From the NCBI RefSeq assembly GCF_040838345.1, contig NZ_JBAKFF010000001.1:1240001-1304000 (forward strand): 64,000 bases of DNA, read 5' to 3'. Positions 29,100 through 37,477 of this stretch are shown here, one piece after another (position 1 is the first letter of the stretch; each line of letters starts with the position of its first letter). This DNA comes from Spiribacter sp. 1M189 (GTDB lineage Bacteria; Pseudomonadota; Gammaproteobacteria; Nitrococcales; Nitrococcaceae). Below the pieces are notes generated by a model. That model worked only from the letters and a program-made list of their open reading frames with translations, was not told the origin of the DNA and searched no databases. The translations under genes were made by a program, and so were the position numbers.

Positions 29100-30143
29100 A
29101 TGATCGACAACGACCGCATTATCGCCGGCACCGCCGCACCCGATGACGAGGCCGTGGACCGTGCCATCCGCCCGCGACGGCTCACCGACTACATCGGCCA
29201 GCAGGCGGTGCGCGAGCAGCTCGAGATCTTCATCGGCGCGGCCCGTGGCCGGGCCGAGGCGCTGGATCATGTGCTGGTGTTCGGCCCGCCCGGGCTCGGC
29301 AAGACCACGCTCGCGCACATCATCGCCCAGGAGCTCGGCGTGAACCTGCGCCAGACCTCGGGTCCGGTCATCGACCGACCGGGCGATCTGGCCGCACTGC
29401 TCACCAACCTCGAGCCGGGGGACGTGCTCTTCGTCGATGAGATCCACCGCCTCTCCGCGGTGGTCGAGGAAGTGCTCTACCCGGCGATGGAAGACCAGCA
29501 GATCGACATCGTGGTGGGCGAAGGCCCGGCGGCGCGCTCCATCAAGCTCGACCTGCCGCCCTTCACCCTGGTCGGCGCCACCACCCGCGCGGGGCTGCTC
29601 ACCTCACCCCTGCGCGATCGCTTCGGCATCGTCCAGCGCCTCGAGTACTACTCGGTGGCGGAGCTCACCACCATCGTCAACCGCTCGGCCGGGCTGCTGG
29701 CCCTTGCCATCGACGAGGCGGGCGCCGGCGAGATCGCCCGCCGGGCCCGGGGCACGCCGCGCATCGCCAACCGGCTGCTGCGCCGGGTGCGCGACTATGC
29801 CGAGGTGCGGGCCGACGGGCATATCAACCGCGAGGTCGCTGCGGCGGCCATGGACATGCTCAAGGTCGATGACAACGGCTTTGATACCCAGGACCGACGC
29901 CTGCTGCTCGCCATCGTCGAGAAATTCGACGGCGGACCCGTGGGCGTGGAGAGCCTCGCGGCGGCCATCGGCGAGGAGCGCGGCACCATCGAGGATGTCA
30001 TCGAGCCCTATCTCATCCAGCAGGGCTTTCTGCACCGCACGCCCCGGGGCCGCATGGCCACGCGCAGCGCCTATGCCCACCTTGGCGTAGCGCCACCGCC
30101 ACGTATCGAGGACCCCACCGGCGAGCTCTTCGGCAGCGGCTGA
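29100..30143 (+). CDS. ruvB: Holliday-junction branch-migration ATPase RuvB
   Basis: 347 residues of AAA+ type: Walker [10 protein letters not shown], Walker [10 protein letters not shown], sensor 1 GATTRAGLL and arginine-finger region LRDRFGI, then a winged-helix C-terminus ([15 protein letters not shown]-like). SD AGGCGAGAGG precedes the ATG. It drives branch migration with RuvA; last gene of the ruvCAB run. Confidence 0.96.
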   Translation: MIDNDRIIAGTAAPDDEAVDRAIRPRRLTDYIGQQAVREQLEIFIGAARGRAEALDHVLVFGPPGLGKTTLAHIIAQELGVNLRQTSGPVIDRPGDLAALLTNLEPGDVLFVDEIHRLSAVVEEVLYPAMEDQQIDIVVGEGPAARSIKLDLPPFTLVGATTRAGLLTSPLRDRFGIVQRLEYYSVAELTTIVNRSAGLLALAIDEAGAGEIARRARGTPRIANRLLRRVRDYAEVRADGHINREVAAAAMDMLKVDDNGFDTQDRRLLLAIVEKFDGGPVGVESLAAAIGEERGTIEDVIEPYLIQQGFLHRTPRGRMATRSAYAHLGVAPPPRIEDPTGELFGSG

Positions 30144-30240
30144 GCGGTTGCGCACCTCAGGCCGGCCCGTTAGTGTTCTCTCTCACCGATCCGGCCCATC
30201 TGCACGGGATGGCTGGTATTTTCTGACCTGAAGGTGGCCG

Positions 30241-31011
30241 ATGTCCGTTGATCTCTCCGTAACGCATCTGATCCTGGAGGCAAGCCTTGTCGTCCAGCTC
30301 GTGATGCTCATCCTGCTGGCGGCCTCGGTCGGCTCATGGGCCGTGATTTTCCGCAAGCTCCGGCAGCTCAGGCGCGCCCGCGACGGGGCCACCCGGTTCG
30401 AGGACAACTTCTGGTCCGGCGGCAACCTCACCGAGATCTACACCCGCTCGGAGCAGCCGGATATCGAGTCCGGCGGCATGGAGCGGATCTTCCGCGCGGG
30501 GTTCCGGGAGTTCAATCGCATGCGCAGGCAGAGCGCCGACCCCGACCCCACCATGGAAGGCGCGCAGCGGGCCATGCGCGTCGCGCTGAACCGAGAGATC
30601 GACCAGCTCGAGCAGTACGTTCCCTTCCTCGCCACGGTGGGCTCCACCAGTCCGTACATCGGGCTGTTCGGCACGGTCTGGGGCATCATGAATTCCTTCC
30701 TCGCGCTGGGCGCGATGCAGCAGGCGACCCTCGCCACAGTGGCACCGGGCATTGCCGAGGCGCTCATCGCTACGGCCCTCGGCCTGTTCGCCGCCATTCC
30801 CGCGGTCATCGCCTATAACCGCTTCTCCAACCAGTCCGAGCGCATGACCACCCGCTACGAGATGTTCATCGAGGAGTTCACCAGCATTCTGCAGCGACAC
30901 CTGCATGGCCGCGCCGCCGGCGGGGCCAGCGCCGGTAGCGCCGCGGCCGGCGCAACGGGTGCGCACGCCGCCGGTGCGGGCGACGGCGATCCGGGAGCCA
31001 CGCGCCCGTGA
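30241..31011 (+). CDS. tolQ: Tol-Pal motor protein TolQ
   Basis: 256 residues, three membrane helices in MotA/TolQ/ExbB style: helix 1 near the N-terminus (VVQLVMLILLAASVGSWAVI), then the long cytoplasmic loop, then LATVGSTSPYIGLFGTVWGIMNSF and EALIATALGLFAAIPAVIAYN. The C-terminus is an Ala/Gly-rich tail beyond the usual end. With TolR it forms the proton-driven motor that energises TolA during division. ybgC, often upstream, is absent here. Confidence 0.95.
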   Translation: MSVDLSVTHLILEASLVVQLVMLILLAASVGSWAVIFRKLRQLRRARDGATRFEDNFWSGGNLTEIYTRSEQPDIESGGMERIFRAGFREFNRMRRQSADPDPTMEGAQRAMRVALNREIDQLEQYVPFLATVGSTSPYIGLFGTVWGIMNSFLALGAMQQATLATVAPGIAEALIATALGLFAAIPAVIAYNRFSNQSERMTTRYEMFIEEFTSILQRHLHGRAAGGASAGSAAAGATGAHAAGAGDGDPGATRP

Positions 31012-31457
31012 GCGTGAACGCCCCGCTGCGCCGCCGCAGCCGACGCCGCCCGATGGCGGAGATCAACGTCGTGCCCTACATCGACGTCATGCTGGTGCTG
31101 CTGGTCATCTTCATGGTCACCGCCCCGCTGCTCTACCAGGGCGTGGAGATCGACCTGCCGCAGTCCACCGCCGAGCCCATGCCACCCCAGGAGCAGGAGC
31201 CGGTGATCGTGGAGGTGGACCGGGACGGACGCTTTTACCTGAGCATCGGCGCACAGGCCGATGACGAGCCGGTCAGCGCCGAGGAGGTGGTGGTGAACGT
31301 CACCGCGGTCATGCGCGCCCAGCCCGATACCCCAGTCTTCGTGCGCGGCGATGGCGAAGTGGCCTACGCCCGGGTGATCGATGTCATGACCGCGCTGCAG
31401 GATGCCGGCGTACCCCAGGTGGGGCTGATGACCCAGCCCCCGGCCAGCGGTGGATGA
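31008..31457 (+). CDS. tolR: Tol-Pal motor protein TolR
   Basis: 149 residues from a GTG overlapping the tolQ stop as GTGA. A single helix carries the proton-path Asp (NVVPYIDVMLVLLVIFMV), followed by a periplasmic ExbD-like domain. Pairs with TolQ. Confidence 0.94.
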   Translation: MSVNAPLRRRSRRRPMAEINVVPYIDVMLVLLVIFMVTAPLLYQGVEIDLPQSTAEPMPPQEQEPVIVEVDRDGRFYLSIGAQADDEPVSAEEVVVNVTAVMRAQPDTPVFVRGDGEVAYARVIDVMTALQDAGVPQVGLMTQPPASGG

Positions 31458-32449
31458 TGCGACTGGGCCGATCCGGAAGCGATGACGAGGCGCGCCCGGC
31501 GCACACCGGCGGCTTTCTTCGAGGCGGCGGCGCCGGCCGGGATATCGGTCTCTCGGTGGCGGCCCATGCCCTGCTGTTCGGGCTCTTCGCCCTGAGCTTC
31601 ACCTTTGGCAGCGTCACCGACCAGGCCCGCCCCGGCACGGAGCAGGCCGTGCAGGCCGTGGCGGTGGACGAGGCCGAAGTCGAGGCGGCCATCGAGGCGC
31701 TGGAGGATCAGCAGCAGGCCGCGCAGCGCGAACGCCAGGAAGAACTCGAGCGGCTCGAGGCCGAGCGCGAGGCCGAGGCGGAACGCCTGGCCGCCGAGCG
31801 TGAGGCCGCCCAGGCGGCTGAAGAGGCCCGCCGTCAGGCCGAGGCCGAGGCACAGCGCCAACGCGAGGCGGCGGAACAGGCACGGCGCGAGGCCGAGGCG
31901 GCCGAGCAGGCCCGTCGCGAAGCGGAGGCACAGGCGCAGCGGGAAGCCGAGGAGCAGGCCCGGCGTGAGGCCGAGGAACAGGCTCGCCGCGAGGCCGAGG
32001 AAGAGGCGCGTCGTGAGGCCGAAGAGCAGGCCCGGCGCGAGGCCGAAGAGCAGGCGCAGCGGGAAGCGGAGGAACAGGCCCGTCGTGAGGCGGAGGAACG
32101 CGCCCGTCGCGAGGCCGAGGCGCAGGCGCGTGCCGAGGCCGAGGCGCAGGCCCGTCGTGTGGCCGAGGCCCGGGGCACCTTCGACGCCGCCATCCGGCAG
32201 AAAGTCGAGCGGGCCTGGAATCGTCCGGCGGGTATTCCCGAGGGACTGAGCTGTGTGGTCGCCGTACGTCTGGGCCCCGGCGGGACGGTGCTCTCCGCCC
32301 AGGTCGTGCGCAGCAGTGGCAACGCGGCCTTCGATCGCTCCGCCGAGACGGCCGTCCGCCGCGCCGACCCCCTGCCCATGCCCGACGAGCCCGCCCTCGC
32401 GGCGCCCTATCGTCAGGGCGTGGAACTGATCTTTGCGCCGGATGAGTAA
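31454..32449 (+). CDS. tolA: Tol-Pal envelope-spanning protein TolA
   Basis: 331 residues, ATGA overlap with tolR. One membrane helix (IGLSVAAHALLFGLFALSFTF), a long Ala/Glu/Arg coiled coil (about residues 75-238) built of near-repeats of EEQARREA, then a C-terminal TonB-like domain (KVERAWNRPAGIPEGLSCVVAVRLGPGG). It links the TolQR motor to TolB/Pal at the outer membrane. The coiled coil is coded by near-tandem 24-nt units, a site for expansion or contraction. Confidence 0.94.
   Translation: MMRLGRSGSDDEARPAHTGGFLRGGGAGRDIGLSVAAHALLFGLFALSFTFGSVTDQARPGTEQAVQAVAVDEAEVEAAIEALEDQQQAAQRERQEELERLEAEREAEAERLAAEREAAQAAEEARRQAEAEAQRQREAAEQARREAEAAEQARREAEAQAQREAEEQARREAEEQARREAEEEARREAEEQARREAEEQAQREAEEQARREAEERARREAEAQARAEAEAQARRVAEARGTFDAAIRQKVERAWNRPAGIPEGLSCVVAVRLGPGGTVLSAQVVRSSGNAAFDRSAETAVRRADPLPMPDEPALAAPYRQGVELIFAPDE
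31874..32165 (+). repeat. Degenerate 24-nt repeats in the TolA coiled coil
   Basis: Eight-codon units coding roughly EEQARREA recur about a dozen times, with synonymous and conservative changes (GAGGCC/GAAGCG, CAGGCC/CAGGCG). They explain long open frames on the other strands and belong to the tolA gene. Confidence 0.8.
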
Positions 32450-32749
32450 CGGTGCCGGGAGGCGCTGCGCCGTCACAGGGAGGAGAAGACATCCTGTCCG
32501 ACGATTGGCGTGAACACGCCCACGACACACGGGCAATACACATGCCCGGCGCACACTCAAATGACACACGTTCATACACCGAAATCGTGTGCAGCCGGCG
32601 CGGAGAGGGGTACCAAAACCGACTGGGCGCCGCGCACCGACACGTCAATGTCCGGTAGCATGGCTGAACGACACAGGCCGGTCACGACACCAGCGCAGAA
32701 TGGTCAACCAATCAGTAACCCGGGTTGCTGCAAAACCGGATTGAACGCT
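32450..32749. other. 300-nt tolA-tolB interval with two copies of a GTGTGT-N5-GYGTGT motif
   Basis: No credible gene; the short frames lack family features and tolB starts only at 32750. On the minus strand there are two 20-bp sites: 32512-32531 (CGTGTGT-CGTGG-GCGTGTTC) and 32551-32570 (CGTGTGT-CATTT-GAGTGTGC), starts 39 bp apart. A half site TCGTGTGC on the + strand follows at about 32584-32591. Such a long gap inside the tol operon suggests a separate tolB-pal-cpoB promoter under a dedicated regulator. Confidence 0.6.
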
Positions 32750-34126
32750 ATGAGATCACCGACGCATCGCCCCTTCCATCCAGGCCCGCGCCGCTCCGGC
32801 GCCGAGCTCGCCAGCACGCTGCTGCTGAGCTTGCTGAGCGCACTGGCCGCGCTGACGGCCCTGGCCACGCTGTCCGCACTGAGCAGTCAGGCCAACGCCC
32901 AGGTCCGCATCGAGATCACCGGCGGCGAGGCGGCGGCACTGCCCATCGCGGTGGTCCCGTTCGCCGAGGAAGGCGTCGACCCGGGCATCGATGTTGCCGC
33001 GATCATCCGCGCCAATCTCTATCGCAGCGGCCTGTTCGATCCACTGGACCCGGCGAATCACCTCGGCACACCCGCCCGCTTCGAGGATGTGCGCTTTCGC
33101 AACTGGCGCGCCCTGGGGGCGGACACGCTGGTGGTCGGCAGCATCGCCCCGCTTGAGGGCGGCAACTACCGCGTGCGCTATGAGCTGCTCGATGTCTACG
33201 CCGGCGAGCGCATCGCCGGCCAGCGCTTTCGCGTCACGCCGGCGGGGCTGCGCAACCTCGCCCATACCATCAGCGATCAGATCTTCGAGGCCCTGATTGG
33301 CCGGCCCGGCGGTTTCAACACCCGCATCGCCTATATCGAGGAAGTCGGCCCGGTGGACGAGCGCGAGTACCGCCTGGTGGTGGCGGAGGCCGATGGCCAC
33401 CGACCGCAGACCATCCTCACCTCCGATGAACCACTGATGTCACCGGACTGGTCCCCCGACGGCGAGCGCCTCGCCTATGTCTCCTTCGAGTCCGGCCGCA
33501 GTTCGCAGATCTTCGTGCAGAATGTGGCCACCGGTGAGCGGCGCGTGGTGGCGAGCTTCCCGGGGATCAACGGCGCCCCCTCGTGGTCGCCGGACGGCGA
33601 GCAACTGGCCATCACCCTCTCCCGAGGCGGCAACCCGGATATCTATCTGATCGACCCCGATGGCGAGGGCAGTGCCCGTCAGCTCACGCGCCATTTCGGC
33701 ATCGATACCGAACCCACCTGGGCACCCGACGGCGAGTCGATCTATTTCACGTCCAACCGCGGTGGCAGCCCGCAGATCTACCGCATCCCCGTGCGCGGGG
33801 GCGATGCCGAGCGCGTGACCTTCGAGGGGCGCTACAACGCGAGCCCCAGCGTCTCGGATGACGGCCGCTTCCTCGCCTTCGTCAATCAGGACGGCGACGG
33901 ATTCCGCATTGCGGTACAGGATCTCGAGCAGGGGTTCATGCGGGTCCTGACCGAAGGGCCGCTCGATGAGTCACCGAGCTTCTCGAGCAGTGGCAGCATG
34001 ATCGCCTACACCCGCTCCACCGGCGAAGGCACCGAACTGGCCACCGTCTCGGTGTTCGGCCGGGTCCAGGGCGAGCTCACACGATTTGACAATACCGTGC
34101 GCGAGCCGGACTGGGGGCCGCTCTAA
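32750..34126 (+). CDS. tolB: Tol-Pal periplasmic beta-propeller protein TolB
   Basis: 458 residues from the ATG at 32750; earlier in-frame codons belong to the regulatory interval. A long leucine/alanine-rich signal region ends ...SSQANA and mature TolB starts QVRIEITGG. The N-terminal alpha/beta domain (LPIAVVPFAEEG) is followed by WD-like propeller blades with repeated (S/A)PDGE motifs. It shuttles between Pal, TolA and outer-membrane porins. The signal peptide is unusually long (~50 residues), so an internal start is conceivable. Confidence 0.93.
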   Translation: MRSPTHRPFHPGPRRSGAELASTLLLSLLSALAALTALATLSALSSQANAQVRIEITGGEAAALPIAVVPFAEEGVDPGIDVAAIIRANLYRSGLFDPLDPANHLGTPARFEDVRFRNWRALGADTLVVGSIAPLEGGNYRVRYELLDVYAGERIAGQRFRVTPAGLRNLAHTISDQIFEALIGRPGGFNTRIAYIEEVGPVDEREYRLVVAEADGHRPQTILTSDEPLMSPDWSPDGERLAYVSFESGRSSQIFVQNVATGERRVVASFPGINGAPSWSPDGEQLAITLSRGGNPDIYLIDPDGEGSARQLTRHFGIDTEPTWAPDGESIYFTSNRGGSPQIYRIPVRGGDAERVTFEGRYNASPSVSDDGRFLAFVNQDGDGFRIAVQDLEQGFMRVLTEGPLDESPSFSSSGSMIAYTRSTGEGTELATVSVFGRVQGELTRFDNTVREPDWGPL

Positions 34127-34255
34127 GCGGCCTCGACAGGATAAGGGAGTGGGAAAACGCTTTTCGTCCGCCCTTTTTCCGCTTTTAATAGGGACATCGA
34201 CGCCCGGGTCAGACGATCCATGGCATCGCACCGATCAGGAACAGGAGACGCTTCC

Positions 34256-34801
34256 ATGAAATCAAGCTTCCGCTGGCTGCTGCCCGTGGCCTTCACCGTG
34301 GTCATCGCGGGCTGCGCCACCACCGAAGATGACATCAACGACGCCGAAATGGCCGAGATCGATCAGGCCGCCGCGGCCGAAATCGAAGCCGGCGCCGGCG
34401 CCTCGGCCTCGGGCGCGCAGGGCACGGCCGGATTCGAGGGTGAGCCGCTGGAAGACCCGGCAAGCCCGCTATCCGACCGCGTCGTCTACTTCGAATATGA
34501 CAGCGCCGTGCTCACCGACGAGGGCATGGAGCTGATCGAGGCGCACGGCGAGTATCTTGCCGACAATCCCGAGCGGGCCATCCTGGTCGAGGGCCACACC
34601 GACGAGCGCGGCTCGCGCGAGTACAACCTCGCCCTTGGCGAGCGCCGGGCGGAGTCGGTCCAGCAGGCATTGCTGATCGCGGGGGCCGATGAGACCCAGG
34701 TCGACATCGTGAGCTACGGCGAAGAGAGCCCTGCGGTGAGCGGCAGCACGGAATCGGCCTGGGCGCAGAACCGCCGCGCCGAGCTCGTCTACGAACGCTG
34801 A
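34256..34801 (+). CDS. pal: Peptidoglycan-associated lipoprotein Pal
   Basis: 181 residues from the ATG at 34256 with CAGGAGA upstream. Lipobox VIAGC; a linker rich in Ala, Gly and Glu; then an OmpA-like domain (VVYFEYDSAVLTDEGMELI, VEGHTDERGSREYNLALGERRA) that binds diaminopimelate in peptidoglycan. Partner of TolB in outer-membrane constriction. Confidence 0.96.
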   Translation: MKSSFRWLLPVAFTVVIAGCATTEDDINDAEMAEIDQAAAAEIEAGAGASASGAQGTAGFEGEPLEDPASPLSDRVVYFEYDSAVLTDEGMELIEAHGEYLADNPERAILVEGHTDERGSREYNLALGERRAESVQQALLIAGADETQVDIVSYGEESPAVSGSTESAWAQNRRAELVYER

Positions 34802-34823
34802 ACAAGGCACCCCGGGAGGCTTC

Positions 34824-35675
34824 ATGTCGCGCATCGCCCGTCCCCGTCTGATGGCCGGCGCCGCTCTGGCGCTGGCCGCCACGCTGGCCGCCACCAGCTC
34901 ACCGGTGCTCGCCCAGACCAATCTGGAGCGACGTGTCGACCGGCTCGAGCAGCGCCTTGAGGGCAGCGCCCTCATGGGCCTGATGAACCAGGCCGAGACC
35001 CTGCGACAGGAGGTCAGCACGCTGCGCGGGGAGATCGAGCAACTGCAGCGCCAGATCGATGATCTGCGCGACCAGCAGCGTCAGATCTACCTGGACGTGG
35101 ACGGCCGGCTACAGACCCTCGAGAACGGCGACACGGGCGGTGGCGCTGCGCCGAGCGGTATGGGCGGTACTACGGGCGCCAGCAGCGCAGACGCGGCGGG
35201 CAACGCCGACGGCTCGGACGCCACCGCGATGACTGGCGGCGATGGCGATACCACGGCCGGCAGCTCAGGCGGCGTCCCGAACACGGGCGAGGCCAGCGAC
35301 GAGGCCGCCATCCGCCGCGACTACGACCGTGCCTTCGAGACCCTCCGCGCCGGGCGCTACCAGGAGGCCGCCGAGGCCTTCCAGCAGTTCGTGGCCGATC
35401 ATCCGGACTCCGCGCTCGCCGCCAACGCCCGCTACTGGCTGGGCGAGTCATACTACGTCGTGCGCGACTTCGACGCGGCGCTGCCCGAGTTCCAGCAGGT
35501 TATCGACAACTACCCGGAGAGCAACAAGCGCCCCGATGCGCTGCTCAAGATCGGCTATGTGTACTTCGAGCAGGGCCGGATGGAAGAAGCCCGGACCGCG
35601 CTCGAGCGCGTCATCGCCGATTTCCCGGACACCACGGCGGCGAATCTCGCCCAGCAGCGCCTGAATCAGATCTGA
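34824..35675 (+). CDS. cpoB: Cell-division coordinator CpoB (YbgF)
   Basis: 283 residues: Sec signal (ending SSPVLAQ), an N-terminal trimerising coiled coil (LERRVDRLEQRLEG; LRGEIEQLQRQIDDLRDQQRQIYLDVDGRLQTLE), a Gly/Ser/Ala-rich linker (~60 residues) and a TPR tail (DYDRAFETLRAGRYQEAAEAFQQFV). CpoB links PBP1B activity to Tol function. Last of tolQRAB-pal-cpoB; it ends 4 nt from the convergent fitB-like stop. Confidence 0.93.
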   Translation: MSRIARPRLMAGAALALAATLAATSSPVLAQTNLERRVDRLEQRLEGSALMGLMNQAETLRQEVSTLRGEIEQLQRQIDDLRDQQRQIYLDVDGRLQTLENGDTGGGAAPSGMGGTTGASSADAAGNADGSDATAMTGGDGDTTAGSSGGVPNTGEASDEAAIRRDYDRAFETLRAGRYQEAAEAFQQFVADHPDSALAANARYWLGESYYVVRDFDAALPEFQQVIDNYPESNKRPDALLKIGYVYFEQGRMEEARTALERVIADFPDTTAANLAQQRLNQI

Positions 35676-35679
35676 CGGT

Positions 35680-36102
35680 TCAGGCGGCAGCCCAGGGGTT
35701 CACAACCGGGGTGCGCAGATCCGAGAAATGCCGCATATTGCCGGTAGCGATCGCTGCCTGGTTCGCGATCGCAATGCCTGCGATGAAGGTGTCTCTTGTA
35801 TCAACCGGGCGCCCATGACGGCGCCGACCCGCAGCGAGCGTGGCGGCCGCATCGGCTGCTTTTTGATCGAAAACAAGGACCCGATGGCCCAGATCCTCGG
35901 CGAGGATCATCTCGAATTGTGACTCAAGTCGCTGCCTGCGGCGGCCATCCTCGGTGATTTGCAGCCCGTATCGCGCCTCGAAGATCGTGATCGTGGACAG
36001 CCAGATCTCGTCAGCCGGCTGTTGATCCAGCCACTGGACAACTCGCTCATCCGGCGTTGACTGCATCAGCGCCGAAAGCACATTGGTATCGAGGAGCATC
36101 AT
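35680..36102 (-). CDS. PIN-domain toxin, FitB/VapC type
   Basis: 140 residues. PIN acidic residues are visible in MLLDTNVLSALM (Asp), TIFEARYG (Glu), DTRDTFIAGIA (Asp pair) and the tail ATGNMRHF. FitB-like proteins are RNases. The ATG overlaps the antitoxin stop as ATGA, the standard coupling in type II toxin-antitoxin modules. Confidence 0.88.
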   Translation of the reverse strand: MMLLDTNVLSALMQSTPDERVVQWLDQQPADEIWLSTITIFEARYGLQITEDGRRRQRLESQFEMILAEDLGHRVLVFDQKAADAAATLAAGRRRHGRPVDTRDTFIAGIAIANQAAIATGNMRHFSDLRTPVVNPWAAA

Positions 36103-36377
36103 TGATGCGCGCCGCCCCCTGAGCCGTCATCATCGTCAAACAGCATGGGTTCTGCAGGACTACCCTGCCACTCCGGTATGGGGGCCGATAGCCCATCCTG
36201 AGCAAAGCGCGCCGCGATCCGAGAGCCCAGGTTTCCCGTTGCACTCCGCTGCTCACTAACCGCGATCCGAAGAATCTGTCGAATCTCCTCTTCCATGCTC
36301 CAGCCATGCTCGAGTGCGCGACGCTTGATCGCTGCCTTGATGTTCACATCCAGATGACGAACGACAACCTGCGCCAT
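36099..36377 (-). CDS. Ribbon-helix-helix antitoxin, FitA type
   Basis: 92 residues. The N-terminus (AQVVVRHLDVNIKAAIKRRALEHGWSMEEEIRQILR) is an Arc-like RHH DNA-binding domain of FitA type; the C-terminus (PEWQGSPAEPMLFDDDD) would wrap the toxin and is highly acidic. Translated just before the toxin. A long inverted repeat (36387-36433) lies immediately upstream. Confidence 0.86.
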   Translation of the reverse strand: MAQVVVRHLDVNIKAAIKRRALEHGWSMEEEIRQILRIAVSEQRSATGNLGSRIAARFAQDGLSAPIPEWQGSPAEPMLFDDDDGSGGGAHQ

Positions 36378-36386
36378 TGATGACCT

Positions 36387-36433
36387 CCGATCGATAGCTG
36401 GGTAGATCTAATTGATATCACGATATCGATCGG
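36387..36433. promoter_or_regulatory. Inverted-repeat operator of the FitAB-type module
   Basis: CCGATCGATA (36387-36396) and TATCGATCGG (36424-36433) are perfectly complementary 10-bp arms 27 bp apart, 10 nt upstream of the antitoxin start. Gonococcal FitAB is known to bind a pair of spaced inverted repeats in this position, so this is the likely autoregulatory site. A GATATC repeat lies within it. Confidence 0.7.
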
Positions 36434-36506
36434 TTTCATAGACAGCGAATGGCCTCATCCGATATTGCCGCTGAGCGCGCGGCGCCGTATCATTCCGCCG
36501 CAGTGT

Positions 36507-36582
36507 GGGTCGTTAGCTCAGTTGGTAGAGCATCGGACTTTTAATCCGCTGGTCGCAGGTTCGAATCCTGCACGACCCACCA
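36507..36582 (+). tRNA. tRNA-Lys (anticodon TTT)
   Basis: 76 nt with encoded CCA. Acceptor arm GGGTCGT/ACGACCC, D arm AGCTCAGTTGGTAGAGC, anticodon loop CTTTTAA, T arm with GGTTCGAATCC. It is nearly identical to the E. coli lysine tRNA. It sits in the toxin-antitoxin island, and tRNA genes are common integration sites; I found no second partial copy of its 3' end nearby. Confidence 0.98.
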
Positions 36583-36653
36583 ATTATCGAAAGCCTACGC
36601 CTTGCCCGCCAGAGAATCGCGAGAATCCCGCAGCTTTAGCCGCGGAGAGGATG

Positions 36654-37079
36654 TCACTCCCGGACCGTGAGTTGACGAACGCGCTTCAAGACACCCGCGC
36701 TCACGGACTCATGGATGCTGGCCGGGAAATCCGCAGGCAGCGCCCGCGCCGTCTTCTCAAGCGCGTCCGCGGCATGATCGGCCATGTCCTCGATCGCCTG
36801 GTTGACGAGCGTCTTTGGCAGGCCCGCCTCTTGGCCGGTCTGGACGAAATGCCGTCCCACAATCTCCTCAATCCGGGAATGGCGTCGGGCACCCACCGAC
36901 ATAGCCAGTTTCATCTGTCTGCGAGCGATCTGGCGACTGTTCAGGCTCGGTTGTGCGGACAGGACATCATAGAGCGGGGCAGTCGATGAAATCGCCCCGC
37001 CGGACGCCCTGGTCAGATGCCCGACGAGACGGTTATTGAGCAGGACCCGCAGCGGCGCATGTTGTCGGCGCCGCGGCAT
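36654..37079 (-). pseudogene. hipA remnant with a large internal deletion
   Basis: 141 residues in one frame. It opens like HipA (LRVLLNNRLVGHLTRASGGAIS), then jumps directly to its C-terminal region (APLYDVLSAQPSLNSRQIARRQMKLAMSVG, then RHFVQTGQEAGLP). Intact HipA is ~430 residues, so about 290-300 residues, including the whole kinase active site, are gone in a frame-preserving deletion. The product cannot be a HipA kinase toxin but could persist as a fusion peptide. Its ATG overlaps the hipB stop by one base (TGATG). Confidence 0.8.
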
Positions 37080-37330
37080 CAGAAGATCGCCTCAATCTCT
37101 TCGGCACCGCCCCTGGAGCGCTTCGCAATGCGGAACTCCAGATCCAGGGCAGCCAGAACCGCCAGGATCGTATCCAGCCGGGCCGCTGGGTTGCCGGTCT
37201 CAATGAGTGAGATCGTCTCCTGGCGCAGCCCCACCTTCTCGCCGAGCTGTGCCTGCGTCAGCCGCTGGCCTTTGCGGATGCGGCGGACGAGGTTGCCGAT
37301 CTGCCCTGGTGTGCGTGCCAGATCATTCAT
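37079..37330 (-). CDS. hipB: HipB-like XRE-family antitoxin/repressor
   Basis: 83 residues from the ATG at 37330. It is a helix-turn-helix protein (IGNLVRRIRKGQRLTQAQLGEKVGLRQETISLIETG) of HipB type, upstream of the hipA remnant as in intact hipBA. The coding frame and operator are intact though its toxin is not, so it may still act as a repressor. An in-frame start ten codons upstream lacks an SD. Confidence 0.85.
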   Translation of the reverse strand: MNDLARTPGQIGNLVRRIRKGQRLTQAQLGEKVGLRQETISLIETGNPAARLDTILAVLAALDLEFRIAKRSRGGAEEIEAIF

Positions 37331-37361
37331 GGTCTTTACCTCGACTCCAATATGCGGCAAC

Positions 37362-37436
37362 CCCGATAATGTTATAATATCGGGATCAGCACATAGATCA
37401 ACTTTATGCGCTAATTGCAGTAAAATACATTATCGG
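37362..37436. promoter_or_regulatory. hipB operator pair in a divergent AT-rich promoter
   Basis: Site 1 is CCCGATA-N9-TATCGGG (37362-37384), perfect 7-bp arms with the related core CGATAATGT...; site 2 carries ACATTATCGG (37427-37436), the inverse of CCGATAATGT. Both lie between hipB and the + gene at 37478, in the most AT-rich stretch of the region. HipB-type proteins bind TATCC/GGATA dyads, so this is the probable autoregulatory region and may control both genes. Confidence 0.62.
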
Positions 37437-37477
37437 AATTGACGCATACGAGTCGACTTTTGGATGACGGAGACATT

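Noticed and set aside
31874-32165. Possible tandem-repeat or CRISPR-like array
   Set aside because: No spacers; units are in-frame codons of the TolA helix.
31364-32575. 403-codon minus-strand frame over tolR/tolA
   Set aside because: Shadow of the repetitive TolA coiled coil; composition is dominated by leucine/glycine repeats mirrored from EEQARREA codons.
32510-32749. Longer tolB reading frame starting at 32510
   Set aside because: It would run through the regulatory motif pair, and its N-terminus is not a signal peptide; start at 32750 preferred.
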